Shown here: piece by piece, positions 25,842 through 33,950 of the stretch
Position numbering within the stretch: position 1 is the stretch's first letter
Layout of the letters: the number at the start of each line of letters is the position of its first letter
NCBI GenBank assembly: GCA_031431475.1
Contig: JANPDL010000021.1
Span: forward strand, 62,001-126,000
DNA: 64,000 nt
From: JADCCX01 sp031431475
Lineage (GTDB): Bacteria; Pseudomonadota; Alphaproteobacteria; Rhizobiales; Beijerinckiaceae
Direction of reading: 5' to 3'
Notes under the pieces: generated by a model
What the model saw: only the letters and a program-made list of their open reading frames with translations
Database searches by the model: none
What the model was told of the DNA's origin: nothing
Position numbers and translations under genes: made by a program

Positions 25842-26009
25842 ATGGCGAAGGCCAACACCATCAAAATTCGACTGAACTCGTCTGCCGATACGGGCCACTT
25901 CTACGTGACCAAGAAGAATGCCCGCACCAAGACCGAGAAGCTGGTGATGAAGAAGTACGATCCCGTTGCCCGCAAGCACGTTGAATACAAGGAAGGCAAG
26001 ATCAAGTAA
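25842..26009 (+). CDS. rpmG: 50S ribosomal protein L33
   Basis: 55 residues beginning MAKANTIKIRLNSSADTGHF, the standard alphaproteobacterial L33 without the zinc-binding cysteines of the other paralogue type. The start at 25842 has GGAGAT eight bases upstream, and the frame runs on a little further upstream without likelihood. Cysteine-free L33 is the form that does not depend on zinc. A terminator follows 28 bp after the stop. Confidence 0.97.
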   Translation: MAKANTIKIRLNSSADTGHFYVTKKNARTKTEKLVMKKYDPVARKHVEYKEGKIK

Positions 26010-26036
26010 TTGATCCAACTCTCTGATTGAATGTGA

Positions 26037-26066
26037 AAAGCGCTGGCTCGTCCGGCGCTTTTTTTA
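26037..26066 (+). terminator. Intrinsic terminator between rpmG and tpiA
   Basis: AGCGCTGG (26039-26046) pairs with CCGGCGCT (26052-26059) with one G-U pair, followed by seven T. A shorter A-run on the other flank could serve the converging tpiA transcript. Confidence 0.85.
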
Positions 26067-26069
26067 TGG

Positions 26070-26837
26070 CTAAGCCTGCAACTCAGGACAAGCTGCCGCG
26101 ATCGCCAGGAAATCGCTCGCTTTGAGGCTGGCACCGCCCACAAGAGCACCGTTCACATTGGCCACCGCCATCAGTTCGACCGCATTTGAAGGCTTTACCG
26201 AACCGCCATAGAGAATACGGACGGTTTCTCCGGCATCACCGAAGCGCGCGATCAGCGCATTGCGGATCGCGGCATGCACATCCGCCACTTCCTGCACCGT
26301 TGGCGTGCGGCCTGTACCTATGGCCCAGACCGGCTCGTATGCAATGATCAGTCGTTCGACTGCTGTATCGTCGGGAACCGATCCGCCGAGTTGACCGGAA
26401 ACGACATCAATCGTCATGCCCGCATCGCGCTGTGCTTCCGTCTCACCCACACAGATGATGGCACTTAGACCTGCGTGCAATGCCGCCTCGGCTTTCGCTC
26501 GCACAGCTCCATCACTCTCGCCATGGTCGGCGCGGCGTTCGGAATGACCCACAATGACGGCGCTTCCACCGGCATCCGCGATCATCTCCGCCGCGATATC
26601 GCCCGTATGGGCACCCGCGGCTTTCGCATGGCAATCCTGTGCGCCCAGCGCCACGGCGCTTCCCTCCGCCATACGCGCGAATCCCAGCAGCAATGTCGCG
26701 GGTGGGCAAATCAGCAAGTCGGATTTGCCAGAAACTTCAGCGGCGCCGTCCATCATCGCCTTCAGTTCCGCTGCGGCACCCTTGATGCCATTCATCTTCC
26801 AGTTTCCGGCGATCAGCGGGCGGATGGGGCGGGTCAT
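26070..26837 (-). CDS. tpiA: Triosephosphate isomerase
   Basis: Interconverts dihydroxyacetone phosphate and glyceraldehyde 3-phosphate. 255 residues from the ATG at 26837, which has GGGAGA seven bases upstream. The longer open frame to 26975 is not used. Landmarks are GNWKMNG near the start (catalytic Asn/Lys), the histidine motif IVGHSERR, the active-site loop YEPVWAIGTGRTPT with its catalytic Glu, and the C-terminal YGGSVKPSNA. Divergent from the PpiD-like gene, as is usual in rhizobia. Confidence 0.98.
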   Translation of the reverse strand: MTRPIRPLIAGNWKMNGIKGAAAELKAMMDGAAEVSGKSDLLICPPATLLLGFARMAEGSAVALGAQDCHAKAAGAHTGDIAAEMIADAGGSAVIVGHSERRADHGESDGAVRAKAEAALHAGLSAIICVGETEAQRDAGMTIDVVSGQLGGSVPDDTAVERLIIAYEPVWAIGTGRTPTVQEVADVHAAIRNALIARFGDAGETVRILYGGSVKPSNAVELMAVANVNGALVGGASLKASDFLAIAAACPELQA

Positions 26838-26941
26838 GGTTTTCTCCCGTTGTTTTGCTATTGAATCCCGCCTATCACGGCCCCGTAAAACCGACAACGC
26901 GCAGCGGTAATGTGTTGCGTCAGACATAAAGTGGATTTGAC

Positions 26942-28870
26942 ATGCTGTCAGGCATTCGTGGCGCTGCCGAGACATGGCTGGGAAAGGCCGTTCTCACCGT
27001 CCTGTTCACGTTCCTCATCATAAGCTTCGCGATCTGGGGCATCGGCGACATTTTACGCAGCGGTGGTTCCACGTCGCTTGCCAATGTCGGTCGCACTGAA
27101 ATCAACGCGGATAATTTCCGCCGTGTCTACCAGCAGCGAATCCTGGATATCCAGCAGCGCAGCCGTGGCTTCACTTCGGAACAGGCCCGCGCCATCGGCA
27201 TTGACCGGCAGGTACTGAACCAGTTGATCAGCGAGACCGCGCTGAACGAAAATACCCGTAAGCTCGGCCTCGCGATATCGCCCGAGGAAGTCGCCCGCTC
27301 GCTCGCCAGCAACGCGGCGTTCAAGGGCGCGGATGGGCGCTTCAACCGGTTGGCCTTCGACGGCTATCTGCGTAACGAAGGCCTCACCGAAGGCGCGTTT
27401 TTGCAGCAACAGCGTCAGGCTACGTTGCGCCAACAGATCGGCGAGGCTGTTTCCGGCGGATTCTCCTCGCCGAATGCCATGTTGGAAATGCTGCACCGCT
27501 ACCGCGCGGAGGAGCGCACGCTACAATACATCATCATCCCTGGAGCTATCGCATCTGCCCTCCCCGCGCCTGCCGAGGATGTGCTGAAAGCCTTGCATGA
27601 GCAGCGTAAGGCCGCCTTTCGAGCGCCTGAATACCGCAGCTTCACGGCCATGGTGCTGAGCCCCGCCGAGTTCGCGACCGAAGTGCTGGTCAGCGATGCC
27701 GAATTGCGGCAGGCCTATGATCGCGGAGTTGCGAGCAGCCGCTTCGGCGCGCCGGAAAAGCGACAGATCCAGCAGATCGTCTTCCCGAATGCGGCTGATG
27801 CTACCGCCGCTGCCGAACGTCTGAAAAGTGGTCTGGCCTGGGATGCCCTTCTGGAAGAGCGCAAGCTCAAATCGACCGATGTTGATCTTGGCTCCAAGTC
27901 CCGTGCTGAACTGTCGGATCGCGCCATTGCCGCAGCTGCATTTGCTCTGGAAAAGGATGCTATCAGCGCCCCTGTGCAGGGACCGTTCGGCACAGTGCTT
28001 CTGCGCGTAACGACCATAGAGGCAGGCACTTCACCGCCGTTCGAGCAATTGCGCGATGCCTTGCGCACGGAAGTCGCCGCTGCCAAACTGACGGGTGACG
28101 GTGAATTGCGCCGCAAGCTGGATGGCATTCACGACCGGATCGAAGACCTGCGCTCCTCCGGCAAGAGCCTTCAGCAGGTCGCAGATGAACTCAAGCGCAC
28201 GCTGACAAATGTTACCGCAACCGATACACAAGGTCGCGACAAGGCAGGCGAACCGATCACGGGAATTCCGGACATGGCGGATGTCTTGAAAGCCGTTTTC
28301 CTGTCGGATCGAGGTGTGGACAACGAAGCGATCCGCACCCGCGAGAACGGCTATGTCTGGTTCGAAATCCAGAACATCGAGCGCGGACGCGAACGCACCT
28401 TCGATGAGGTTCGTCCACAGGTCGAGGAGGTTTGGCGCACGGATGAAGCCGCGCGGATGAGCAGCCAGAGCGCCAATGATTTCCTGAAGCGCGTGGAAGG
28501 CGGCGAGAAGCTGGAAGACATCGCCACGGAACTGGGCGTGAATGTTGAGACAGCCGCTGGCGTCACCCGCAACGGCAATGATGTGGTCGGCGCGTCCGCC
28601 GCAGCCACGGCTTTCGCGCTGTCCCAGGGCAAGTTTGCAGTCGCCGCCACGGGGCGAGGTGCCGACCGCATGATCCTCAGCGTCGAATCGAGCGCCGTAC
28701 CGCCGTTCAACCCGGAAGATGCCGCAGCCAAAAGCCTGAAATCGCAGCTCGACACCACCATTGCCAATGAATGGCTGAACCAGTATGCCGCGAAAATCCA
28801 GACAGAGCTTGGCGTCTCGATCAATGACCGGGCGCTGGCACTCGCAACGGGCGCGCAGACCCAGCGGTGA
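26942..28870 (+). CDS. PpiD-like peptidyl-prolyl isomerase / SurA N-terminal domain protein
   Basis: 642-residue membrane-anchored periplasmic folding factor. A short cytoplasmic N-terminus precedes one transmembrane helix (VLTVLFTFLIISFAIWGIG, about residues 17-35). A SurA-type chaperone domain follows (up to about 220), then a parvulin-like domain (about 245-365) and a C-terminal chaperone region. The start at 26942 gives MLSGIRGAAETWLGK. Its TGA overlaps the trpE start as TGATG, so trpE translation may depend on it. Confidence 0.88.
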   Translation: MLSGIRGAAETWLGKAVLTVLFTFLIISFAIWGIGDILRSGGSTSLANVGRTEINADNFRRVYQQRILDIQQRSRGFTSEQARAIGIDRQVLNQLISETALNENTRKLGLAISPEEVARSLASNAAFKGADGRFNRLAFDGYLRNEGLTEGAFLQQQRQATLRQQIGEAVSGGFSSPNAMLEMLHRYRAEERTLQYIIIPGAIASALPAPAEDVLKALHEQRKAAFRAPEYRSFTAMVLSPAEFATEVLVSDAELRQAYDRGVASSRFGAPEKRQIQQIVFPNAADATAAAERLKSGLAWDALLEERKLKSTDVDLGSKSRAELSDRAIAAAAFALEKDAISAPVQGPFGTVLLRVTTIEAGTSPPFEQLRDALRTEVAAAKLTGDGELRRKLDGIHDRIEDLRSSGKSLQQVADELKRTLTNVTATDTQGRDKAGEPITGIPDMADVLKAVFLSDRGVDNEAIRTRENGYVWFEIQNIERGRERTFDEVRPQVEEVWRTDEAARMSSQSANDFLKRVEGGEKLEDIATELGVNVETAAGVTRNGNDVVGASAAATAFALSQGKFAVAATGRGADRMILSVESSAVPPFNPEDAAAKSLKSQLDTTIANEWLNQYAAKIQTELGVSINDRALALATGAQTQR

Positions 28871-30393
28871 TGGTTGCGCCATCTGACACAACGCGCGACT
28901 TCGCTGCGGCCTACACCCGTGGCGAACCGCAACTCGTGGTCGAGCGCATGGTTGCAGACCTCGAAACAGCGGTTTCCGCCCATATGAAGCTTGCCCGTCT
29001 CGGCGGACCGACATTCCTGCTGGAATCGGTGGAGGGCGGCGCGGTGCGCGGGCGCTATTCCATGATCGGCCTCATGCCTGACGTGATATGGCGCGCGCAT
29101 GACGGAATAGCCGAGATCAATCGCCGCGCGCTGGTTGATCTCGACATCTTCACGCCGGAATCATTACCTCCGTTGCAAAGCCTGCGCGCGCTCAATGGCG
29201 AATCGCAGATTCCCGCGCAAGAGGGACTGCCGCCCATGGCTGCCGGACTTTTCGGCTATCTCGGCTATGACATGGTGCGCGAGATGGAGCGCCTGCCCGC
29301 GCCGAAGCCGAACACGCTGGATACGCCAGATTCCATCTTCATCCGCCCCACTGTTATGGTGGTGTTCGATGCTGTCAGGGACGAGATGGTCATCGTTGTG
29401 CCCGTCCGGCCCCGCAGCGGCGTCACGGCTGTTATGGCACAGGAAGAAGCGCGCCAGCGCATCGACGCGGTGATCGATTGTCTGGAACAGCCGCTGCACC
29501 ACATTTCAGCCGCCACGGAGGCGGATGCCGCCATTACAGCCACAGGCATCTCCAACACGGGCGAGACGCGCTATCACGCCATGGTGGAGCAGGCGAAAGA
29601 GTATATCCGCGCGGGCGATATCTTTCAGGTCGTCCTCGCCCAGCGCTTTTCCTCACCTTTCACGCTCGGCGGCTTCTCGCTGTATCGGGCGCTCCGGCGC
29701 ATCAACCCCTCGCCCTATCTCTGCTATCTCAGCTTCGGCCATTTCGAGATCGTCTGTTCCAGCCCTGAAATCCTGGTCAAGCTACGCGATGGCAAGGTGA
29801 CGATCCGCCCCATCGCCGGAACCCGACCGCGAGGCGAGGATACCGCCGAGGATATCCGTCTGGGTGAGGAACTGCTGGCGGATGAGAAAGAGCGTGCCGA
29901 ACACCTGATGCTGCTCGATCTGGGTCGTAACGATGTTGGACGTGTCGCCAGCATCGGCAGCGTGACGGTCACCGACAGCTTTTTCCTGGAGCGTTACAGC
30001 CACGTCATGCACATCGTTTCCAATGTCGAGGGTACGATCCGCCCCGGCCTTGATGCGCTGGATGCGCTGGTCGCGGGCTTTCCGGCAGGAACCGTGTCGG
30101 GTGCGCCCAAGGTCCGCGCTATGGAGATCATCGACGAACTCGAAATGGCAAGGCGTGGCATCTACGCCGGCTGCATCGGCTATTTCGGCGCGGACGGCTC
30201 CATGGACACCTGCATCGTCCTGCGCACCGCTATCGTAAAGGATGGCGAGATGCACGTGATGACAGGCGCGGGCGTGGTCTATGATTCCAGCCCGGCGTCA
30301 GAACACATGGAATGCATCAACAAATCCAAGGCGCTGTTTCGCGCGGCTGAGGAGGCTGTGCGGTTTGCCGCGAGGGCGAAGCGCGGGCAGTGA
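28870..30393 (+). CDS. trpE: Anthranilate synthase component I
   Basis: Converts chorismate to anthranilate in tryptophan synthesis, together with TrpG. 507 residues from the ATG at 28870 (a GTG three bases earlier is also possible). The N-terminal regulatory domain carries LLESVEGGAVRGRYSMIG, where tryptophan binds. The chorismate-binding domain has IAGTRPRGED, LLDLGRNDVGRVA, FPAGTVSGAPKVRAMEII and YAGCIGYFG. Its partner trpG is 7 kb away on the other strand, so this is a separate component and not a TrpEG fusion. Confidence 0.97.
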   Translation: MVAPSDTTRDFAAAYTRGEPQLVVERMVADLETAVSAHMKLARLGGPTFLLESVEGGAVRGRYSMIGLMPDVIWRAHDGIAEINRRALVDLDIFTPESLPPLQSLRALNGESQIPAQEGLPPMAAGLFGYLGYDMVREMERLPAPKPNTLDTPDSIFIRPTVMVVFDAVRDEMVIVVPVRPRSGVTAVMAQEEARQRIDAVIDCLEQPLHHISAATEADAAITATGISNTGETRYHAMVEQAKEYIRAGDIFQVVLAQRFSSPFTLGGFSLYRALRRINPSPYLCYLSFGHFEIVCSSPEILVKLRDGKVTIRPIAGTRPRGEDTAEDIRLGEELLADEKERAEHLMLLDLGRNDVGRVASIGSVTVTDSFFLERYSHVMHIVSNVEGTIRPGLDALDALVAGFPAGTVSGAPKVRAMEIIDELEMARRGIYAGCIGYFGADGSMDTCIVLRTAIVKDGEMHVMTGAGVVYDSSPASEHMECINKSKALFRAAEEAVRFAARAKRGQ

Positions 30394-30422
30394 AACCCTC
30401 CGGCTTGACTTTGTGCCTGTTC

Positions 30423-30439
30423 CTGAGCTTGTCGAAGGC
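30423..30439. repeat. Copy of the CCTGAGCTTGTCGAAGG interspersed motif
   Basis: This 17-bp word lies in the 73-bp gap between trpE and the acyl-CoA synthetase gene. Near-identical words occur in great numbers between genes in many alphaproteobacteria, notably sphingomonads. I saw no second copy in this window. Its function is unknown. Confidence 0.55.
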
Positions 30440-30466
30440 TTCACGTCCGCTTCCGGGGCTTTCGCC

Positions 30467-31984
30467 ATGAACATCGCGCACTGGCTCGCACGCCACGGCT
30501 CCAGCCATCCCGATGCGCCTGCGCTTGGCGTCGGCATCAAGGCGACCGACACTTATGGCGATCTCGCGCAGTTCACGGCGCGCCGGGCGCAAGCGCTTCT
30601 CACCACCTACGGCCTCAAGCCCGGCGACCGTGTCGCGATCATCGCGAAAAACTCACGCCGTTACGTGAAGTGCTTTTATGCGATATGGCATGCGGGGCTC
30701 TGCGCCGTACCGGTCAACACGAAATTGCACGGCGAGGAAATCCGCTTCATTCTCGAGAATTCAGGGGCGAAATTGGCCTTTGTCTCGGAGGATATGGCGG
30801 CAACAGTGGGTGCCCATGCGCCGGAATGCCTGAAGGCTATGATCGTCATCGGAGGGCCGGAATATGCAAAGCTGATCCAGTCCGATCCGATACCCGTCAC
30901 CGATGTTGGCCCCGATGCACCGGCCTGGCTGTTCTACACGTCAGGCACCACCGGCCGCCCCAAGGGCGCGACGCTCACCCACCGCAACCTTGCCGCAATG
31001 TCCTATGCCTATGCGCTTGAAGTGGACCCGATCAACCCGGGCGATCCTATTCTGCATGCCGCACCCATGAGCCACGGCTCGGGCCTCTACATCATGGCGC
31101 ATGTGATGCGGCGCGGCATCAACGTCACGCCCGAGAGCGGCGGATTCGAGCCTGCCGAGATTTTTGAGACCATCCGGCACTGGAAAAACCTGTCGATGTT
31201 CGGCGCGCCCACCATGATCAAGCGGCTTGTAAATGCACCCGGCGATTGTGTGAACGCCAACATCCGCACCATCATCTGGGGCGGCGCACCGATGTATGTG
31301 GCGGACACCATCGCGGCGCTGGACCGCTTTGGCCCCTGCTTCGCCCAGATCTATGGGCAGGGCGAAAGCCCGATGACCATCACAACCTTGCCCAAGGACG
31401 AGATCGGCGACCGCCATCACCCGCAATGGCTGGACCGTCTGGCCTCGGCAGGGCGGCCTTATTCCTGCATCGAGATGCGAATCGTGGATAAGAATAACCG
31501 CGAAGTGCCGGTGGCCGAAAGCGGCGAGATCATCTGCCGGGGCGATCCTGTCATGCCGGGATACTGGGAAAACCCTGAGGCAAATGCCAGAACGATGAAG
31601 GACGGCTGGCTCCACACCGGCGATATTGGCGCGGTAGATGCGCAGGGGTATATGACGCTGAAAGACCGCTCCAAGGACGTGATCATTTCGGGAGGCTCCA
31701 ACATCTATCCCCGCGAGGTAGAGGAAGTGCTGCTGACCCACCCAGATGTCCGCGAAGTCTCGGTGATAGGCCGACAGGATGCAGAATGGGGCGAGGTCGT
31801 CGTGGCCTACATCGCGGGCAAGGCTGCGCCTAAAGAACTGGACGCGCTGTGCCTGTCAAAGATCGCCCGGTTCAAGCGTCCCAAAGAATACATCTTCATC
31901 GACGCCCTGCCCAAGAACAGCTACGGCAAGATCCTGAAAACGGAGTTGCGCGCTGCGGATTCGGCAAGGATGAGAAATGGTTAG
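30467..31984 (+). CDS. AMP-dependent acyl-CoA synthetase / ligase
   Basis: 505 residues from the ATG at 30467. Activates a carboxylic acid as an acyl-adenylate and then a CoA thioester. The adenylate-forming signature YTSGTTGRPKG is at 157-167, followed by the A4/A5 region GQGESPMTITTLPKD, the GWLHTGDIG segment and KDVIISGGSNIYPREVEEVL. The C-terminal catalytic lysine motif is PKNSYGKILKTEL. Substrate is uncertain (fatty or aromatic acid, or a malonyl-CoA type). It overlaps yacG by 8 bp. Confidence 0.92.
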   Translation: MNIAHWLARHGSSHPDAPALGVGIKATDTYGDLAQFTARRAQALLTTYGLKPGDRVAIIAKNSRRYVKCFYAIWHAGLCAVPVNTKLHGEEIRFILENSGAKLAFVSEDMAATVGAHAPECLKAMIVIGGPEYAKLIQSDPIPVTDVGPDAPAWLFYTSGTTGRPKGATLTHRNLAAMSYAYALEVDPINPGDPILHAAPMSHGSGLYIMAHVMRRGINVTPESGGFEPAEIFETIRHWKNLSMFGAPTMIKRLVNAPGDCVNANIRTIIWGGAPMYVADTIAALDRFGPCFAQIYGQGESPMTITTLPKDEIGDRHHPQWLDRLASAGRPYSCIEMRIVDKNNREVPVAESGEIICRGDPVMPGYWENPEANARTMKDGWLHTGDIGAVDAQGYMTLKDRSKDVIISGGSNIYPREVEEVLLTHPDVREVSVIGRQDAEWGEVVVAYIAGKAAPKELDALCLSKIARFKRPKEYIFIDALPKNSYGKILKTELRAADSARMRNG

Positions 31985-32177
31985 TTCAGCAACACCACCT
32001 GCCAATGACAATGCGGTTGCCGGTCGCAAATGCGCGATCTGCGGACAGCCCTCGCATGACCGCTACAAGCCGTTCTGCTCGAAGCGCTGCGCCGATGTCG
32101 ATCTCAGCCGCTGGCTCAAGGGGACCTATGCGATCCCGGTGACGGAGATTGAGGAGAATATTGAAGAGGACCGGTGA
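31977..32177 (+). CDS. yacG: DNA gyrase inhibitor YacG (zinc-binding, DUF329)
   Basis: 66 residues. Four cysteines bind one zinc: Cys19 and Cys22 in CAIC, then Cys34 and Cys38 in CSKRC, followed by the typical DLSRWLKGTYAIP. In E. coli YacG binds GyrB and inhibits gyrase. The start overlaps the stop of the acyl-CoA synthetase gene. In many relatives yacG adjoins maf, but here maf is about 6 kb away. Confidence 0.95.
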   Translation: MVSSATPPANDNAVAGRKCAICGQPSHDRYKPFCSKRCADVDLSRWLKGTYAIPVTEIEENIEEDR

Positions 32178-32181
32178 ACCA

Positions 32182-33828
32182 TCACTCCGGCCAGTACTGA
32201 TACAGCCAGCTCTCGGTCAGCACCCTGTCGCCTGCCTTCAGAAAGCACCGCAATTCCACCGGATCAGCACCGCTCGCCGTCAGGTCAAACTGCGCCCGCC
32301 AGTGGCCCGGCACATCATTCGGCACGGCTTCGGTAAAGACATAGGAAAACGCGCCGCGCGAGGTCGAGAGCACCGCCTCCGGTTTCACGCCGAACGGGAT
32401 ATTCTCCAGCGGCCCGCCCTTGAACTCCACCATGAACTTGCGCACGCCTTGCGGTCGCGTCGTTCCGGGCTGACCGCCATTGCCCAGACGTGTCGCGACA
32501 CAGCGCGCCAGCGGCGTGGGCGTCGGCTCGTCGGCCTGCCAGTGCGTGCGGTAGGCAAAGCGGAAGCTGTCGCCCGCTTTCACCGGGCGCTCGGGAACCC
32601 ATGCCACCACGATGTTATCGTGGATCTCGTCATCCGTCGGTATCTCAATGAGTTGCACCGCGCCCCTACCCCACTGGCCGATGGGCTCGATCCAGAGCGA
32701 GGGGCGGCGCTCATAGAACACACCATCCTGGAAATGATCGAACAATCGATCACGCTGCAGCAGGCCAAAGCCGCGCGGGTTTTCGTCACCGAAGGATGAG
32801 GCGATGGTGCGGCGCGGATTGTTCAGCGGACGCCAGACGCGCTCACCTGCGCCGGTCCAGAGCGCCAGGCCATCCGAATCATGCACTTCAGGGCGCCAGT
32901 CGATGGCAGTCGGCTTGATCGTCTCGGAATACCAGAACATCGATGTCAGCGGTGCCACGCCGAAACGCTCGATATCCTTGCGAATGAAGAGATGCTTCTC
33001 GATCTCCATCGTCACACCCTTGCCGCGCGTCATGGTGAATTTATAAGCACCCGACAGCGACGGCCCGTCGAGCAGGCAACACGCCGTCACGCTGTCACCA
33101 GTCTCACGCTCCAGCCAGACATGGGTGAAATCCGGGAACTCCTCGGCCTTGCCGCCAATGGCCGCATCGATCACGATGCCGCGCGCGGACAATCCGTACT
33201 GGAACTCATCGCCGATGGCGCGAAAGTACGAAGCGCCCAGAAATGCCACCCAGTCATTGGACTGCCACGGCAGAGGCTTGCCCTGCCAGCCCTTTGTCGG
33301 TGCTTGCCCCCCCTCCGCATTGGCCTCCTGAAAGCGAAAACCTGCGAAGCCCGCCCCCCTCGGCAGTTTGTGGGCAATCGAATCCTTCGGCATTTCGAAG
33401 TAATCCTCGCGATACAGAATCTCGCGCGCCTGCCCGCCCTCCACCACATGAATGCGCTGCGGTTTCTTGAAGTACCTCCCGAGATGAAAGAACGTCGCGG
33501 CGAATTTGCCCTTGCCGACGCCCGCCTGCTCGAAGCTGAACGGGGCCATTTCCGGCTTGTACCTGATCTTGCCGTGGGCGTCGTAATCGATCTGTTCGAG
33601 GATTTCGGGCGCAGGGGAAGGCGGCGGCGCATAGGCACGGGAGGCCATCGCCTTGGCGCGGACAATCAGGGTTTCGAATGTGAAGGCCGAGGCAGGGCCG
33701 AGTTCGAGGCCTTTGGTTTGCGCCGAGGTTGGTGACACGCCAACAAAAGCCGCAGCGGCACTCAGGGCCAGCATCTGCCGACGGTCGAGATCAGCCGTTG
33801 AAGATGGTGAAGCGGGTGAGTCCGGCAT
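32182..33828 (-). CDS. opgG: Periplasmic glucan biosynthesis protein, OpgG/OpgD (MdoG) family
   Basis: 548 residues from the ATG at 33828, which has AGGA six bases upstream. The ATG at 33834 lies directly after that site and is less likely. The N-terminus carries a twin-arginine type signal (DRRQMLALSAAAAFVG, Arg16-Arg17). The family segments LEIDYDAHGKIRYK-like near residue 75, the QFGLSARGI-like region and the C-terminal beta-sandwich (WRAQFDLTASGADPVELRCF) are present. OpgG/OpgD modify the backbone of osmoregulated periplasmic glucans. No glucosyltransferase OpgH lies in this window. Divergent from a GH15 gene. Confidence 0.9.
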   Translation of the reverse strand: MPDSPASPSSTADLDRRQMLALSAAAAFVGVSPTSAQTKGLELGPASAFTFETLIVRAKAMASRAYAPPPSPAPEILEQIDYDAHGKIRYKPEMAPFSFEQAGVGKGKFAATFFHLGRYFKKPQRIHVVEGGQAREILYREDYFEMPKDSIAHKLPRGAGFAGFRFQEANAEGGQAPTKGWQGKPLPWQSNDWVAFLGASYFRAIGDEFQYGLSARGIVIDAAIGGKAEEFPDFTHVWLERETGDSVTACCLLDGPSLSGAYKFTMTRGKGVTMEIEKHLFIRKDIERFGVAPLTSMFWYSETIKPTAIDWRPEVHDSDGLALWTGAGERVWRPLNNPRRTIASSFGDENPRGFGLLQRDRLFDHFQDGVFYERRPSLWIEPIGQWGRGAVQLIEIPTDDEIHDNIVVAWVPERPVKAGDSFRFAYRTHWQADEPTPTPLARCVATRLGNGGQPGTTRPQGVRKFMVEFKGGPLENIPFGVKPEAVLSTSRGAFSYVFTEAVPNDVPGHWRAQFDLTASGADPVELRCFLKAGDRVLTESWLYQYWPE

Positions 33829-33950
33829 GAGCATTCCTGATCGGGGGCAAGTTCACTGCGGATATAGGAGCCCACATGAATGAAGTCGATCTTTGGCGCT
33901 CTTTTCGCACCGCCACGTTTGCGCCACCTCGCTGATCAAACGTCGGCCAG